From: Pseudocercospora fijiensis CIRAD86 | Taxonomy: Eukaryota; Ascomycota; Dothideomycetes; Mycosphaerellales; Mycosphaerellaceae | Reading direction: 5' to 3' | Assembly (NCBI RefSeq): GCF_000340215.1 | Contig: NW_006921550.1 | Coordinates: forward strand, 62,001 to 126,000 | Length of the DNA: 64,000 nucleotides | The notes under the pieces: model-generated | Told to the model about the DNA's origin: nothing | The model's input: only the letters and a program-made list of their open reading frames with translations | Database searches by the model: none | Program-made: the position numbers and the translations under genes | Part shown: positions 31,169-41,939 of the stretch, in pieces | Layout of the letters: each line of letters begins with the position of its first letter | How positions within the stretch are numbered: position 1 is the first letter of the stretch

Positions 31169-33389
31169 ATGTCTCCCGCCAAAAAGGACCTTTCACCTCT
31201 GTGGCTCACGCCTGAAGAGCATGAACCCATAGAACCTTTGCAATTGACAGAAGACCCCCATAGCCAGGTCGAGCAGATGAGCTCACACCACTTCTACCAT
31301 TTCTATCTCAGCAAGATCACAATGGCAGAAAGAAGCACAGGCAAAGCAGAACTTCCATTGGCTCCGGCGTTGGTCTTTCTAGAACAGCACTTCGAACCGA
31401 AGAATTCTCTTCGGCCACTGAAGATGAATTCGGCGAGATGTTGACCAGAAACCGTTCAAGACTGAATTCCTATCCAGTAATGCAAGAGCCAGAAGCGATC
31501 AAAACAAGAGACGAAGGAGATGATATGGTAATATACGTCGAAGACCGTGGCACGACCGAAGCAGACGAACAAGGAGAACAGACGACCGCAAAAGATCCAG
31601 ATTCAACGTACATGCACGTAGGCCCAGCAAGATTCTGGTTCGTGTTCTCGACAGTCTTACTTGGTACGCAACGCATCGCACACCTAACACCCATACTCAG
31701 CTAATCCTCCACAGGCTACTTCGTCGCCTGCTTCGACATCAACCTCATAGCGTCCATCCATCCAGTCATAACCTCGTATTTCCAAGCCTCGAAGCAAGCC
31801 TCCTGGCTCACAACAGCTTTCATGATCACAAATACCGGTTTCCAACCCCTCTGGGGAAGACTCAGCGATACCATAGGCCGAAAATCTGTGTACTTGATCG
31901 TGTTGAGTATCTTCGCGTTGACAAACTTATGGTGCGGGCTCGCGAATTCGATTGGATCTTTCATTGCCGCACGAGCAGTTTGTGGTGTTGGGGCTGGAGG
32001 ACTTATGAGTATGGGGTTGGTCGTTACTAATGATTTGGTGAAGGTTGAGTATCGGGGGACTTTTGTTAGTTACATCAATGTGGCTTTTGAGGTAGGGGCT
32101 GCTTGTGGTGCAGCGTTTGGTGGTGTTATCAGTGATTCGATGTGAGTGGGGATCCAACAAGGCTGGTGTCGATGTCTTACTGATCGTATCTCTCAGCGGC
32201 TGGAGATGGACCTTCGGCATCCAAGTTCCGATCCTCGTCGTGTGCGGAATAGCTGGCTTCTTCACGATTCCCAATGGGCTCGGACCGATGCTCATACGGA
32301 AGGCTGTCAACAAGCAAGGCCAGAATGCTAGTTGGATGGCAGTCAAGAACTTTGATAGTCTCGGGTTGTCCTGCCTCGTTTTCGCCGTGGCCTTCTTCAT
32401 TCTGTTCTTCAATCTTGGAGGCAACGAACTACCTTGGAACCATCCTATCATTATTGTATGCATTGTTCTTGCAGTGCTCCTATCTGGAATCGTAGCTTGT
32501 GTCGAACGCCGTGCCAAACAGCCTATCATGCCGCTTCATCTTCTAATCACTCATCCGTATGCGAATTTGACGTTCGCGAACTTTCTGGCTGGTGTAGCAA
32601 GCAACACAGTTCTCTTCAACGTACCGCTCTGGTTCCAAGCGGTTGAGCTAAGCACGCCATCGGCATCTGGACAGAGGCTTGCGGCGCCAGCTATCGGAGG
32701 CTCCATTGCAGGTGTTGCTACAGGCTATGTGTTAGTTACTGTTTCGCAATCTCTAACCCGATAAATACTGACGCCTTCCAAAACAGCATCACCGTGACTC
32801 GCCGCCTCAAAGTCATGCTCATCATCGGATCAATCGTTTACCTCGCCGGAAGCATAGCACTATACTTCATCGATCGAAGAATGTCCGAAGTCGCAAAGAT
32901 CGCTCTAATTACTCCCACGCCTCTTTCTCAAGGCTTCATCTATCCCGGCAGCATGATGGCCGCTTTCGCCACATCACCACAAGAAGAGCAGGGTGTCATC
33001 ACGACCACACTCTCACTGTGGAGAAATTTGGGAATCGTGGTCGGTGTTTCGATCAGCAGTCTGGTGTTCCAGAACGTGCTGAACCTGCGTCTGGATCAGC
33101 TTGTGCATGGACCGCAGGCACAATACTACATTGAGGTCGCACGTAACAGTGTGAGAGCTGTGACTGAGATCCCACAGCCGTACCAAGGTCAAGGTGAGTC
33201 TGAGACCATGTTTATTTATGCATCCACTGCTTGCTGAGTTTGGCTCTAGTACGAGACGCTTATGCACAAGCGCTGAAGCTCAGCTTCGTCACTGCCATTG
33301 TGGCCTCTGCATTGCTCCTGATCATCATGGTGCCTATGAAATTGCCGAGAATGCAAAAAGGCGGTGGTGGAAATGTAGCAGCCGAGTGA
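31169..33389 (+). CDS. Major facilitator superfamily transporter (DHA2/Vba-like), six exons
   Basis: Exons are 31169-31267, 31312-31663, 31715-32141, 32197-32730, 32787-33193 and 33250-33389; introns are 44, 51, 55, 56 and 56 nt. The join is in frame throughout, giving 652 residues. A cytosolic, Ser/acidic N-terminal region of about 150 residues (with ATEDEFGEMLTRNRSRLNS) precedes the membrane domain. MFS motif A is visible (GRLSDTIGRK), then ARAVCGVGAGG and WRWTFGIQVP (motif C region). Roughly 14 hydrophobic segments fit the DHA2 drug:H+ antiporter subfamily, which in fungi includes vacuolar basic-amino-acid (Vba) permeases. The first intron has an unusual GTCGAG donor and is the least certain. 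Confidence 0.88.
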
Positions 33390-34012
33390 TGTCTTCACTC
33401 CCACTCCCATCTCGCTCGACCATCACACTGATTGTACGACTTACCGCATTTTTCACCCCTGCGACTGCTGCAGATGGCGAGTTTGGTCCGTACCTTTTTC
33501 TACAGAACTGTAGGAATGCGTTCTGAGCCTGTTGGCGTTATGCTGATGAGTCTCGCCACTCTGCAGGGTAAGTTTCAGTTGGTGAGAACTCCTGTAGGAA
33601 GCGGGAAAGGCATGCCTAACCTCGACGTTGGTATTTCGGTTGGTTCACGCGAAAGTCGCGAAAGTGCTGATTTGCCAGCGGCTATCTTACTAGCGGAGAA
33701 GTGGCTAGAATAGCACCAAATGGATTGCGCTTGTCTTTCAATGATGGAACGAGTGGACCAAGCTGTTTGGTGTCGCCAGCTGCAATGAAGAGCAGTAGGT
33801 AATATACAGCTCTTATAGCCATCAGCTAGTCGGCGTCTGTACTTTGCCCAAGCTCCTCGAATATAAGGATGCGAAGACAAAATGGAACGAACTGCACTCA
33901 GAGTTCATGTATTCGTACTTTTCGATACAGTACAGCATAATCCGCTACAATCAGGCCTCCAGGGCCCATCATCTCCGATTCCATCTTCCCAGGCTCCTCT
34001 TCATAATTTTTT
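33390..34012. other. Intergenic region
   Basis: No supportable gene; a few short frames only. Confidence 0.4.
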
Positions 34013-34430
34013 TTACCGTAATCTGCAGTTCAAATGCGTGATGCCATCTTGCTTCCTGCCACCCCGCTTGCGTGTGCGTTCCTGATCCTCATTTTTGTCG
34101 CTCATCATCATTTCCATCAAGGTCTCCACCAGTTCGTTGTCCTTCTCGTACTCGAGTCGCCAAGAGCGCACTCTATGCATCCAGCGACACATGAAGATGA
34201 GGTACCCGACTGGTAGTACTCCATCCAGATCATCCTCGAGCTCGAGACGATAGCTTCGGCGCCGGCTGTTGGTAGCACCGGTGAGGAAGACCTGAGCTCC
34301 GTCCTCGAGGCTAATGGTCAAGGTTCCAGAGTTGTCGCGGAGGATGGCGTGGAAGTGCATTTGAATGGCAGCCGTCTCGTCATACTTGGTTGGACAAAGT
34401 CCGATTCTGCCGTTTCCAGAGTAGAGAGGA
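34013..34430 (-). CDS. Conserved hypothetical protein, 3' part of a multi-exon gene
   Basis: Minus-strand frame open from about 34430 to the stop at 34013. An internal ATG lies at 34360, but the frame upstream reads as good protein (PLYSGNGRIGLCPTKYDETA), so the true start is upstream and spliced. The body has alternating hydrophobic and charged residues (GTLTISLEDGAQVFLTG, LELEDDLDGVLPVGYLIFM, RVRSWRLEYEKDNELVETL) and ends in a basic tail. A parallel frame just upstream contains FCNACQF, a possible zinc-binding CxxC, which may belong to an earlier exon. No family recognised. Confidence 0.5.
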
Positions 34431-35209
34431 CCTCGTCCATCGTGGTTGTGAGGTCGTTATTGGCGAATTGACATGCGTTGCAGAATTTCACATTAGTAGC
34501 ATCCTTGTTCTTGCCTTGGAAAGCTGAAACTCACCTGATGGAAAAAAAGAGTGAAGCGCCGTCCTCACAAGAGTAATCGGAATCGAATGATACCCTCCTC
34601 TCCACCACCCGAAGGTAGAAAGAGACTCAGATACGCCGCGTATTGCACTAAAGTGTTCTCGCAAGACACAATCTTCGCACTAGCTCCCATAGCCAACGAG
34701 CACAGCGCATATGCCCTGACTCGCGGCTGAGATTTCTGATGCCAAATGCAGCCATGAGTGTCATGGTAGGCCCTCACGGGCAGATGCCAGAGCCGCGCAA
34801 ACTTCCGTGAGAGGATTGTCGGATAGCGTGCAAGGTGAAGATTACTCCGAATTTCTCATTTGCCAATGTGGACAGCGTACGTGCGTACGAGTCGGTTTGT
34901 GAGCAAAGAAACGCGGCATTCGTAAGGACGGCGCTTGAAGAAGAAAAGGAAGAGAGTGAGTCAAAGTCGAAGAATTGAAGTAGTCGCTCGCCAAGCCGCG
35001 CGACGGCAGCAGCCGCACAGCCTTGTTGCCTGAGTCGACGTCAGATCGGTCCGATCACTGTCAACCACCACCTTCACTTTGTCTTGTTTCACCTCACCTG
35101 AGCCTGACAGTCTCCTATCCTTCATCTCTCCTTGTCGGCATCACAACTTCGCAGTCGCCAGCCAAGGCTTTTGCTCAGGCGAACAACTACTACCGACCAC
35201 TCGCTCGTT
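34431..35209. other. Upstream exon(s) of the hypothetical gene and UBC6 promoter
   Basis: Probably contains the start of the minus-strand gene ending at 34013 (a GTGAGT donor on the minus strand near 34534 is a good candidate) and the UBC6 promoter. No complete exon chain could be fixed. Confidence 0.4.
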
Positions 35210-36031
35210 ATGGCTACGAAAGCCGCTCACAAGCGCCTGACCCGAGAGTATGCCACTATATCCAAATCTCCTCCGCAGTACATCACCGCCCACCCATCAG
35301 AGTCCAACATCCTGGAATGGCATTACATTCTGACTGGACCACCGGACACTCCATACGAAGGTGGGCAGTACTGGGGAACATTAGTCTTTCCGCCAGACTA
35401 CCCATTCGCTCCACCTGCTATTCGCATGCACACGCCTTCCGGACGCTTTAGATGTTCAGAGAGACTCTGTCTTAGCATATCAGATTTCCATCCCAAAAGC
35501 TTCAATCCGGCCTGGGAAGTCAGCACCATTCTGCTAGGAGTGCTGTCTTTCATGACGAGCGAGGAAATGACGACTGGCTCGATAAGCGCTTCTGCGGCGG
35601 AGAGGAAGGCGTTCGCTGCGCGGACACGGTGGTGGAATTCTACTGGTGGTGGAAGCACGAGCCGGACGCTTGGTGGATCAGTACCGGCGCATCAGCGTAC
35701 TGGCTTTGGAGCAATCAAGGCAGGCGACGGCGGGAAGAGATTCAGAGAGCAGTGGCCGGAATTGGATGCGGAGAATTGGAAGTGGATGGAGCAAGAGAAG
35801 GTTGACCCGCAGACTGGAAAGAGGGCGGATGAGAAGCCGCCTGCAGAGACGGCGGGAGAAGGTGTACGGCAGGGGAGAAAGGGCAAGGCGGAAGCCGCGC
35901 TCGATGCCGCGACCGCTGCTAGACGCAACCAGCAGAGTTGGCTCTCCAAGAACAAGTATTACTTGATTGGAGGTGCGCTCTTCATGTATGTGATGGTTGC
36001 GAGATTGCTGAAAGACCAGCGAGAACTCTAA
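35210..36031 (+). CDS. UBC6: Ubiquitin-conjugating enzyme E2 6, ER tail-anchored (ERAD)
   Basis: 273-residue protein without introns. The UBC fold occupies residues 5-165: HKRLTREYATI, the PPDTPYEGG loop, GTLVFPPDYPFAPPAIRMHTPSGRF, then the catalytic Cys87 in RLCLSISDFHP, and WEVSTILLGVLSFM. This is the class with the Ubc6/UBE2J2-type active site. A charged linker follows, and a single C-terminal transmembrane helix (YYLIGGALFMYVMVARLL) provides the tail anchor in the ER membrane. With Doa10-type ligases it ubiquitylates ER and nuclear-envelope proteins for degradation. The frame is open 78 nt upstream, but the ATG at 35210 gives the usual MATKAAHKRL start. Confidence 0.95.
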   Translation: MATKAAHKRLTREYATISKSPPQYITAHPSESNILEWHYILTGPPDTPYEGGQYWGTLVFPPDYPFAPPAIRMHTPSGRFRCSERLCLSISDFHPKSFNPAWEVSTILLGVLSFMTSEEMTTGSISASAAERKAFAARTRWWNSTGGGSTSRTLGGSVPAHQRTGFGAIKAGDGGKRFREQWPELDAENWKWMEQEKVDPQTGKRADEKPPAETAGEGVRQGRKGKAEAALDAATAARRNQQSWLSKNKYYLIGGALFMYVMVARLLKDQREL

Positions 36032-36402
36032 ATGTTGCTCATGATACCCATGTGTTGCATTTCAGCGAGGCGTTTGTGGATTTGTAGATGTGGGTTGCAT
36101 GGCTAAACTCGGCTTTTTATGCCGCTGGACGCGAAATGATCGCTACGGAATTACAAGAACGATGATGTTGTCAGTCAAGATCAGACTGTGGAGCACTACC
36201 AAACTCGCTTCCGATTCCCTACTTTTATCAAGGCATGAACTTGTGGTACGTGGAGAAATCTCCGAAGCTGACTATGAACGCATACTACGAAAACATACCG
36301 TGGAAGCTGAAATGAAAGCTACGGTCCTGTTGTGATTACAATATTACAATGATAGAACGATCAAGACACCATACATTTGAGCGGTGGTCATGGCCAGCAG
36401 AA
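36032..36402. other. Convergent intergenic region
   Basis: Between the 3' ends of UBC6 and the acyltransferase gene. Nothing coding seen. Confidence 0.45.
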
Positions 36403-38312
36403 TCACCACTCCGTACCATCTATGGACTCCTTAAGTCTCCTCCCGAAATCCTGAATTGGCAACTCCGCAATCTTACTCGTCGCCAACTTTCCCTCATGTC
36501 CAGTAGCCGCGATCAGATTGAGCATAGCCTTCAAATTCTCAACCAAAGCTTCCATAATCTCCTTATCAACCACACCATCTCGCCAAGCAAGACTAATACC
36601 GAGCTGATGATGCACGACCTCAGCCGGTTCATCGCCACTGCTATCACTCGCAGTCGAGTAAGCAGAATCCGTATCAAAGGTCTTGCTTTGCAGGACTTCG
36701 CAACCAACCACTACGGATCGTTAGCATCAAAACGCACTCGGAGGAGAAAATCCAACGACTCACCATCGCAATAAATGAAATTCCCCCAAGGCATAGGTCT
36801 CTGAGACCACCAAATCCCCTTCAAGCTCTCCCTCAACCCATCCTCCCATTCCCCAGTCTTAATGAGTCCCGTATTGGAAAGCTGAAACGAGTTCGTATAA
36901 GGACTATCCGCTTTGCCCTCGGCATCTAAAGTCAAATTCTGAGTCCTCGAGCAGTACCTCTCATATGCGGTCGGCGGGTCGGCGAAGATCCAGTTTCCCA
37001 ATTTCTTTGGTTTGGGGCTGGGGTAGAAAGGGATCCACTCTGTGAAACGATCGAGGTCGAGTTCGTAGAAGACACGCAGGAGGCCTGCAGAGGTTCTTGC
37101 TATGAAACGGCCGGTAGGAGAATGTATCCAGGTGTGGTAGTTGCGGAAGAGGTCGGTTACTGTGAAGTCGGGTTTCGCGCCGTCAAGGTCCGAGGCGGGG
37201 AAGGAGAATGGGGCTATGATAATGTAGTTTCCTGTTGTGGTTGGATGGCCTAACTCGCTGGAGCGGACTGAAATGGGCGTTTGGGTTTTGAATTGAAGGT
37301 TTGACGGGAGAGTTTTGTCGTGTTCTTTGATTGCAGTATAGAGCGAATAAGCCACGGCGCCGTGGAGGATGGAGTTGACTGAACCAGCTCCAGAGATCTT
37401 GCTGAAGGCCTTTATGCCACCTCCTAGCCAGCCTGGGTGATTTGAGTCGCCTTCTAGGACGATACGTTTGACGCCGGACTCGAATGGTCGTTTCGAAACG
37501 GTCACAGGCCAAGTTGGTGGTGGTGGGGGATACGCATTGAGAAATGAAGGCAGGTATGAAGCTGCGCTCTGCAGCCAGCTATCTCTCAGCCAATGCCATG
37601 GAAGAGGAAGATCGATCGTGTCCTCGATTCGAGGCGGGAACTGGCCGACTGGTGTACTCCTCTCTATACTCTCGTTGATTTGTGGACGGCGCAGAAGTTG
37701 TCGCAGCAATTCGCAGATGCCTAAGCCATCATTGATGACATGCCAGCACGAGAGGGCGACGTAGCAAATTGGCTCTTTTGAAGACTGATTCTCGTAGAAT
37801 GCCACTCGCCAAAGAGGCCCTTGCTCAGGATCTAACTCAGTATTGTTCCTGTGGTGTTCATGGTTAAAGATGTGCTCCAGTGATGTTGCAGACTGGATCT
37901 CCTGGTCGACTATGTGGTTGGCCGTGATGTGTTTCGCGGCTGCAAAGCGCGGGTCCCGAGTAGCTCTGTCAACTACCACAGCGCTGAGCAATGGGAATGT
38001 TCTTAGAAGGATCGGTGTGTTCCTCTTGATGATCTGGATCGGTGTTTCGGCAGATCCGGCGAAGGACGCAACCACAACAACTGCATCCGGGCCGGCGCAA
38101 TGCGAGCTCGCCAGGCAGTATCGGTCATAAAGTACTGAGAGCAACGCCATGCTGAATTTCACGAAAGATCGGATTCGGCACGAGGAAGTGCTGCAGTTGG
38201 AGTTGAAAGTTGTACGACAAGATATAGAACGTCTTGGGTAGCCAGGAGAGGAGTTTTCATGGTTTGATCCCTGTTGCTCTATGGCAACACATCCGCAATT
38301 AACCAGCGACAA
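36403..38312 (-). CDS. Alcohol acetyltransferase-like (condensation/BAHD-fold) protein, two exons
   Basis: Exon 1 runs from 38312 to 36764. A 53 nt intron (36763-36711; GTGAGT, GCTAAC branch, CGTAG) joins exon 2 (36710-36403), giving up to 618 residues. Without splicing the frame stops right after the intron. The HxxxDG acyltransferase motif is present as HVINDGLG, with the family QTPISVRSSE and a C-terminal helix region in exon 2 (EALVENLKAMLNLIA). Members transfer acetyl groups from acetyl-CoA to alcohols or sphingoid-like substrates. The start is uncertain: the first 50 residues from 38312 are Ser/Cys-rich and unlike the family, and MALLSVLYDRYCL at 38150 may be the real start, or another 5' exon may exist. 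Confidence 0.78.
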
Positions 38313-39356
38313 GACCCAATGTTCACGCCAGTGAATTTCGGTGTCCGTGGAGATTATTCCAGCAATGTTTGACGCATTCCGTGCGGACGATGCTCAAGAG
38401 TGCGGCGGCACAGCATCTCTCCTGGGCCTTACGTGCAGGCCAGCCATGTCCCTTCAGTCCTGCTCGCCTTGCTGTCTTGTCTTGTTTGAGCATGTTTGTG
38501 ATTCGAGGACCAATGCCAATCTCATCAAGCTAGGGCGGCTGAACGATAGCGAGGAGGTAGCTCGCCTTTCTGTTGACGTCCATGTCTCTGGAGTGAGGCT
38601 GAAGGCCGGCATGGTACAGCGTCTTGTGACATGACTCGCATCGGAGTGAAAGTACAGCGTCTCTACACTTCGGAGTGAAAAAGACTTGGGCCGGACCGCT
38701 GAATAACAGGTGACTATTCGCTGTAATCCTTGCTTCTCAGGGAGTTGGTGAATACCCACTTTCACTCCGAAGTGTTCAGACGCTGTAAACACTAGCGACC
38801 CGTAAAATTGAGCTTTCTAATAATTCGTTGCGAATCACGAAATCCAGGAATCGGAAATTATTAGGTTGACGGTGAAAGACGATGTGTACCAGGCTGTCGG
38901 ATCATCCTTGTACAGTATCTGCAGAAGACAGCAGGGATCTTGATTGGCGTAACTACAGCATCAAATACTCACCGAGGACGATTTCCGGCGGAATACAGTC
39001 GATGGCTGCTCTTGTCTCAGAGACACCGTTTCGCGAATCTTTCCCAGGATATTAGTCATTATTCAGCAGTGTTGCTATAGGTGTGGACTGGCTGACTCAC
39101 TCACTCGACTCTACTAACGCGGATGAAGTTTGGCTCCTGTAAGAAAGTCACACGTCCAGTAGTCAGCGCAAAGGTCAGGTAGCCCGCATCGCTGGAAAAT
39201 GTGGCTGCATCTGCGAGTGTTCGGAGAATGCTTGTAGGCCTTCAATAGGCAAGGCATGAATTGCCCGAGATTTTCATTGGCTTTCGCATATCCTTACTTA
39301 TTCATTCAGCTCATAGCGCGATTCCGGACGCGATCTCTGATGCCGCTGCGCTAGCT
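38313..39356. other. Intergenic region with MITE
   Basis: Contains the 131 bp MITE at 38655-38785. Otherwise no supportable gene. Confidence 0.45.
38655..38785. mobile_element. 131 bp TA-flanked MITE, pogo/Tc1-mariner-like ends
   Basis: Terminal inverted repeats of about 28 bp: CAGCGTCT(CT/GA)ACACTTCGG followed by AGTGAAA, with the mirror image ending in AGACGCTG. TA flanks both sides (38653-38654, 38786-38787). Ends starting CAG with TA duplication are typical of pogo/Fot1-type elements. A partial extra copy of the internal CGGAGTGAAA motif lies just outside at 38642. No coding capacity. Confidence 0.75.
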
Positions 39357-39882
39357 CTACGCTTTCTTGACATCAATCTTCTTGCGGTCAAGGTCAAACC
39401 CGCCAACAGTCTTGGTGAATGCCAGTTGTGGTGGCTTGGCCATGATGCCATCCTTGTCACATGCAGCAATAAGTGCCTGAAAATGCTCCGTCTTTGTGTG
39501 CTTGCCAGCGTTGGCCATAGTCGTGTACTTCACACAATCAGCAGACTAAGACAACCCTGAGAAGGATGTGATTGACTCACTGTCTCGAACATGTACAGAG
39601 CAGGCTCCTCGACATTGATTTGCTGCGTCATGACATATCGTGTTGTCCATTCTTCCTCTTTGCTGTGGACATTATTGATCACAGTCTCCATCACCTCTTT
39701 GAGCTATCTCATTTCAATGAGTGGTGCTTTGTTGGCAGACTGTCCTCATACCTGTTCCATCTTGCCCGGAGCCGGATAGAGGATGGCAAAGATGTGTGTC
39801 TCTGCTTGTGGTCAGGAACACAAGTCAAGCGAAATGGGGATTCCAAAAACGGACCTTCTGGGTTACTCTGGACGGACGACAT
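39357..39882 (-). CDS. ABM-domain (antibiotic biosynthesis monooxygenase-like) protein, four short exons
   Basis: Reconstructed from exons 39882-39855, 39801-39752, 39703-39581 and 39527-39357, with introns of 53, 48, 53 nt (donors GTCCGT, GTATGA, GTGAGT). The exons join in frame to 123 residues. The product reads as one dimeric alpha/beta-barrel (ferredoxin-like) domain: an initial strand THIFAILYPAPGK, a helix ending NNVHSKEEEWTTRYV, EEPALYMFETYTTMA, a conserved His in GKHTKTEHFQAL, and a C-terminal VGGF. This pattern matches ABM-fold monooxygenase or heme/quinone-handling proteins; the substrate is unknown. It was not obvious as an ORF because no exon exceeds 171 nt. The first donor is the weakest call. 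Confidence 0.75.
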
Positions 39883-41516
39883 GATTGCGGTTCAGGTGGG
39901 ATTTGAAAATGCCAGATACGTAGACGGGCGAAGTTGCAGATATATCCCGTTCAATGCAGCTCCTGCTCCTGCTGCATGGGGGAGTGACGCCCACCGATCG
40001 CGGTACCAGACGGGGAGAGGGAGCTCCAAGAACTCCCATTGCTAGCAGTGTTGATCTCTGAACTTTAATGCCTACACGAAGCCGCGTCGGCTTAGCAAGC
40101 GCAGTCCGCGACATGTGAATTTTCGTATTGCAAGTTGCTGATGCCAGCCATGGCAGTATCGTCAAGGTAGAGGGCGTAGGAAGCTTTCATGTCTCTCGTG
40201 CGTCGACTACTAGCCGCATTTGCTACCAGAAGGCTCTAGCAAATGAGCTTGAGCGTGCTATCTGGCGGTGAATAGGAGTTTGGTATCACGCTCAGCGTCT
40301 ATGACGAAGGCCGTAGCGCCTCAAGCCATGCAAGTATTCTCTGCACTTGGACCAAATCTGCTAACTTAGGTATCTCCCTGGCCCCCAATTGGCTGTCTTT
40401 GATATCTCTTGCGGCAAGTCTCAATTTGCCCTCGGATTCCTCTCCGGCTGCTCGAAGATCATTGAAGATTGTGAAAGACCAAACTACAGCTAGGTCAAGA
40501 TTTCAAGGAGGTGACCATGGTCGTCTATGTTTCGCGCGTAAGGTGTATGCAGTCTATCTCCGGTTCAGACCCTTGCTGACTGAGCGCAAGGAAGTGTGGT
40601 AGGTGTGGGTCTTCTGCCTGCCTTCCACTACTATGCTCCTTCCACTACTACTACTACTACTACCAATCTATATCGGACTACTACGCGACCGGACCTACAC
40701 CACTACACTAACCTCCTTGCGCTAGCAAGGGTCTAAGGACAAATGTACTAAATCTATAGTATTATCCTTATAAAAATAAAAGATTACTAACTAGCGTAGA
40801 ATACTATAATTTGATGCATATATGTTGTAGCCCTGCCATTTCTGAGTCATTCTATATATATAATATTCAAATGCGACGTATAGTTATAAAGAAAACAAGC
40901 AATCCTTACTACGGGTAGATATATATATACGACGGATTATTATAGAGCGCTGCTACCTAATATCTAATATAGGAAATACACACATCTATAACTAGGAGGT
41001 TGTAGACCGGCTAATCCTAAGTACTGTTTATATAAGCTATATATCGAGAAAATGTATGCCTACTATCTGCTAGCTCTTAAGCGGAGCTAAGCTAGGTACT
41101 CGAAATAAGACCTTTAGATCTCGACAAGTAACAACTCGGAGGTTCTAGAATAGCCAATTCTTAATCACTTTGATATAAGCTGTGTTTATATAGAGCGTAG
41201 TATTATTATATTATATCTAAGTAGCGGAGGTTATTTAGCTAGCTCGAGGCTAGCACTAAAAGCTAGTACTAAAAGCTAGCACTAAAAGCTAGTACTAGTA
41301 TATTGTCCACTAATATTCTCGGTTATACACTAAGCTATAGAAGATCCTACGTATAGGCGGCCTTCTGTAGTCGGCCTTCTATAGAAGGCTTCCTATAGTC
41401 GACTTCCTATAGGCTATCGTTTACCGAGCTTAGACAAGCAAGCTCCTAAAATATAGTCTTGTTCGGCTTCGGATGCGGGTTAAGGCAGACTTACTCTATG
41501 TGTCGTATATCGTATA
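39883..41516. other. Boundary of the gene-rich arm and the RIP-affected island
   Basis: Up to about 40620 the sequence has normal composition with no convincing gene. From 40620 a (CTA)n-rich run begins, and by 40740 nearly every TGG, CCA, CAG or CTG is gone and TAG/CTA/TATA dominates. The stretch 40740-41516 is decayed repeat with no readable ORF. It holds a short repeat of the unit AGCTAGTACTAAA near 41255-41300. Confidence 0.6.
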
Positions 41517-41714
41517 TCTATTAGGGCTAAAGAGGCTATACGTAATTAGCATATAACTAGGCTAGGTAAAGCTAGGGTCTTAGTGCCTTAGGTAGGGCTT
41601 AGCGCTTAGTAATAGGCTAACTTGCCTGCCTTCCTCCCTCTTCTCCTAGCTCCTTATCGAATACTACCTATACCTACTACTACCCTATCTACCTGCTAAT
41701 ATACCCTTCTTATA
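41517..41714 (+). repeat. 5' LTR of the Gypsy element
   Basis: 198 bp, nearly identical to 48521-48718. It begins TCTATTAGGG (3' copy TGTATTAGGG) and ends CTTCTTATA; the expected terminal CA has become TA. No convincing tRNA primer-binding site is visible just downstream. Confidence 0.88.
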
Positions 41715-41939
41715 TATTATTCGATCTACCCTTTAAGGGCAGTAGCTAGATAGTCCTTATTTTAAGCTTTTAGCGGTATAGCTACGAATAAGACTAATCT
41801 AACTATATTGCGCCCGAAGAACGGGACCTATACGTACTATTCTATCGAAACAACCGTACTAATTATCGAGCAAGGCCTTCTATACGGCCTATTATACTAA
41901 GTTAATCGCACTAAGCCGATATCTACTAATTCCGCTATA

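Noticed and set aside
31438..33237. Several independent short transporters
   Set aside because: The separate frames join through five introns in frame into one 652-residue MFS protein.
27000..40000. Secondary-metabolite cluster
   Set aside because: SDR, MFS, acyltransferase and ABM genes are spread out with housekeeping genes between them, and no backbone synthase is present.
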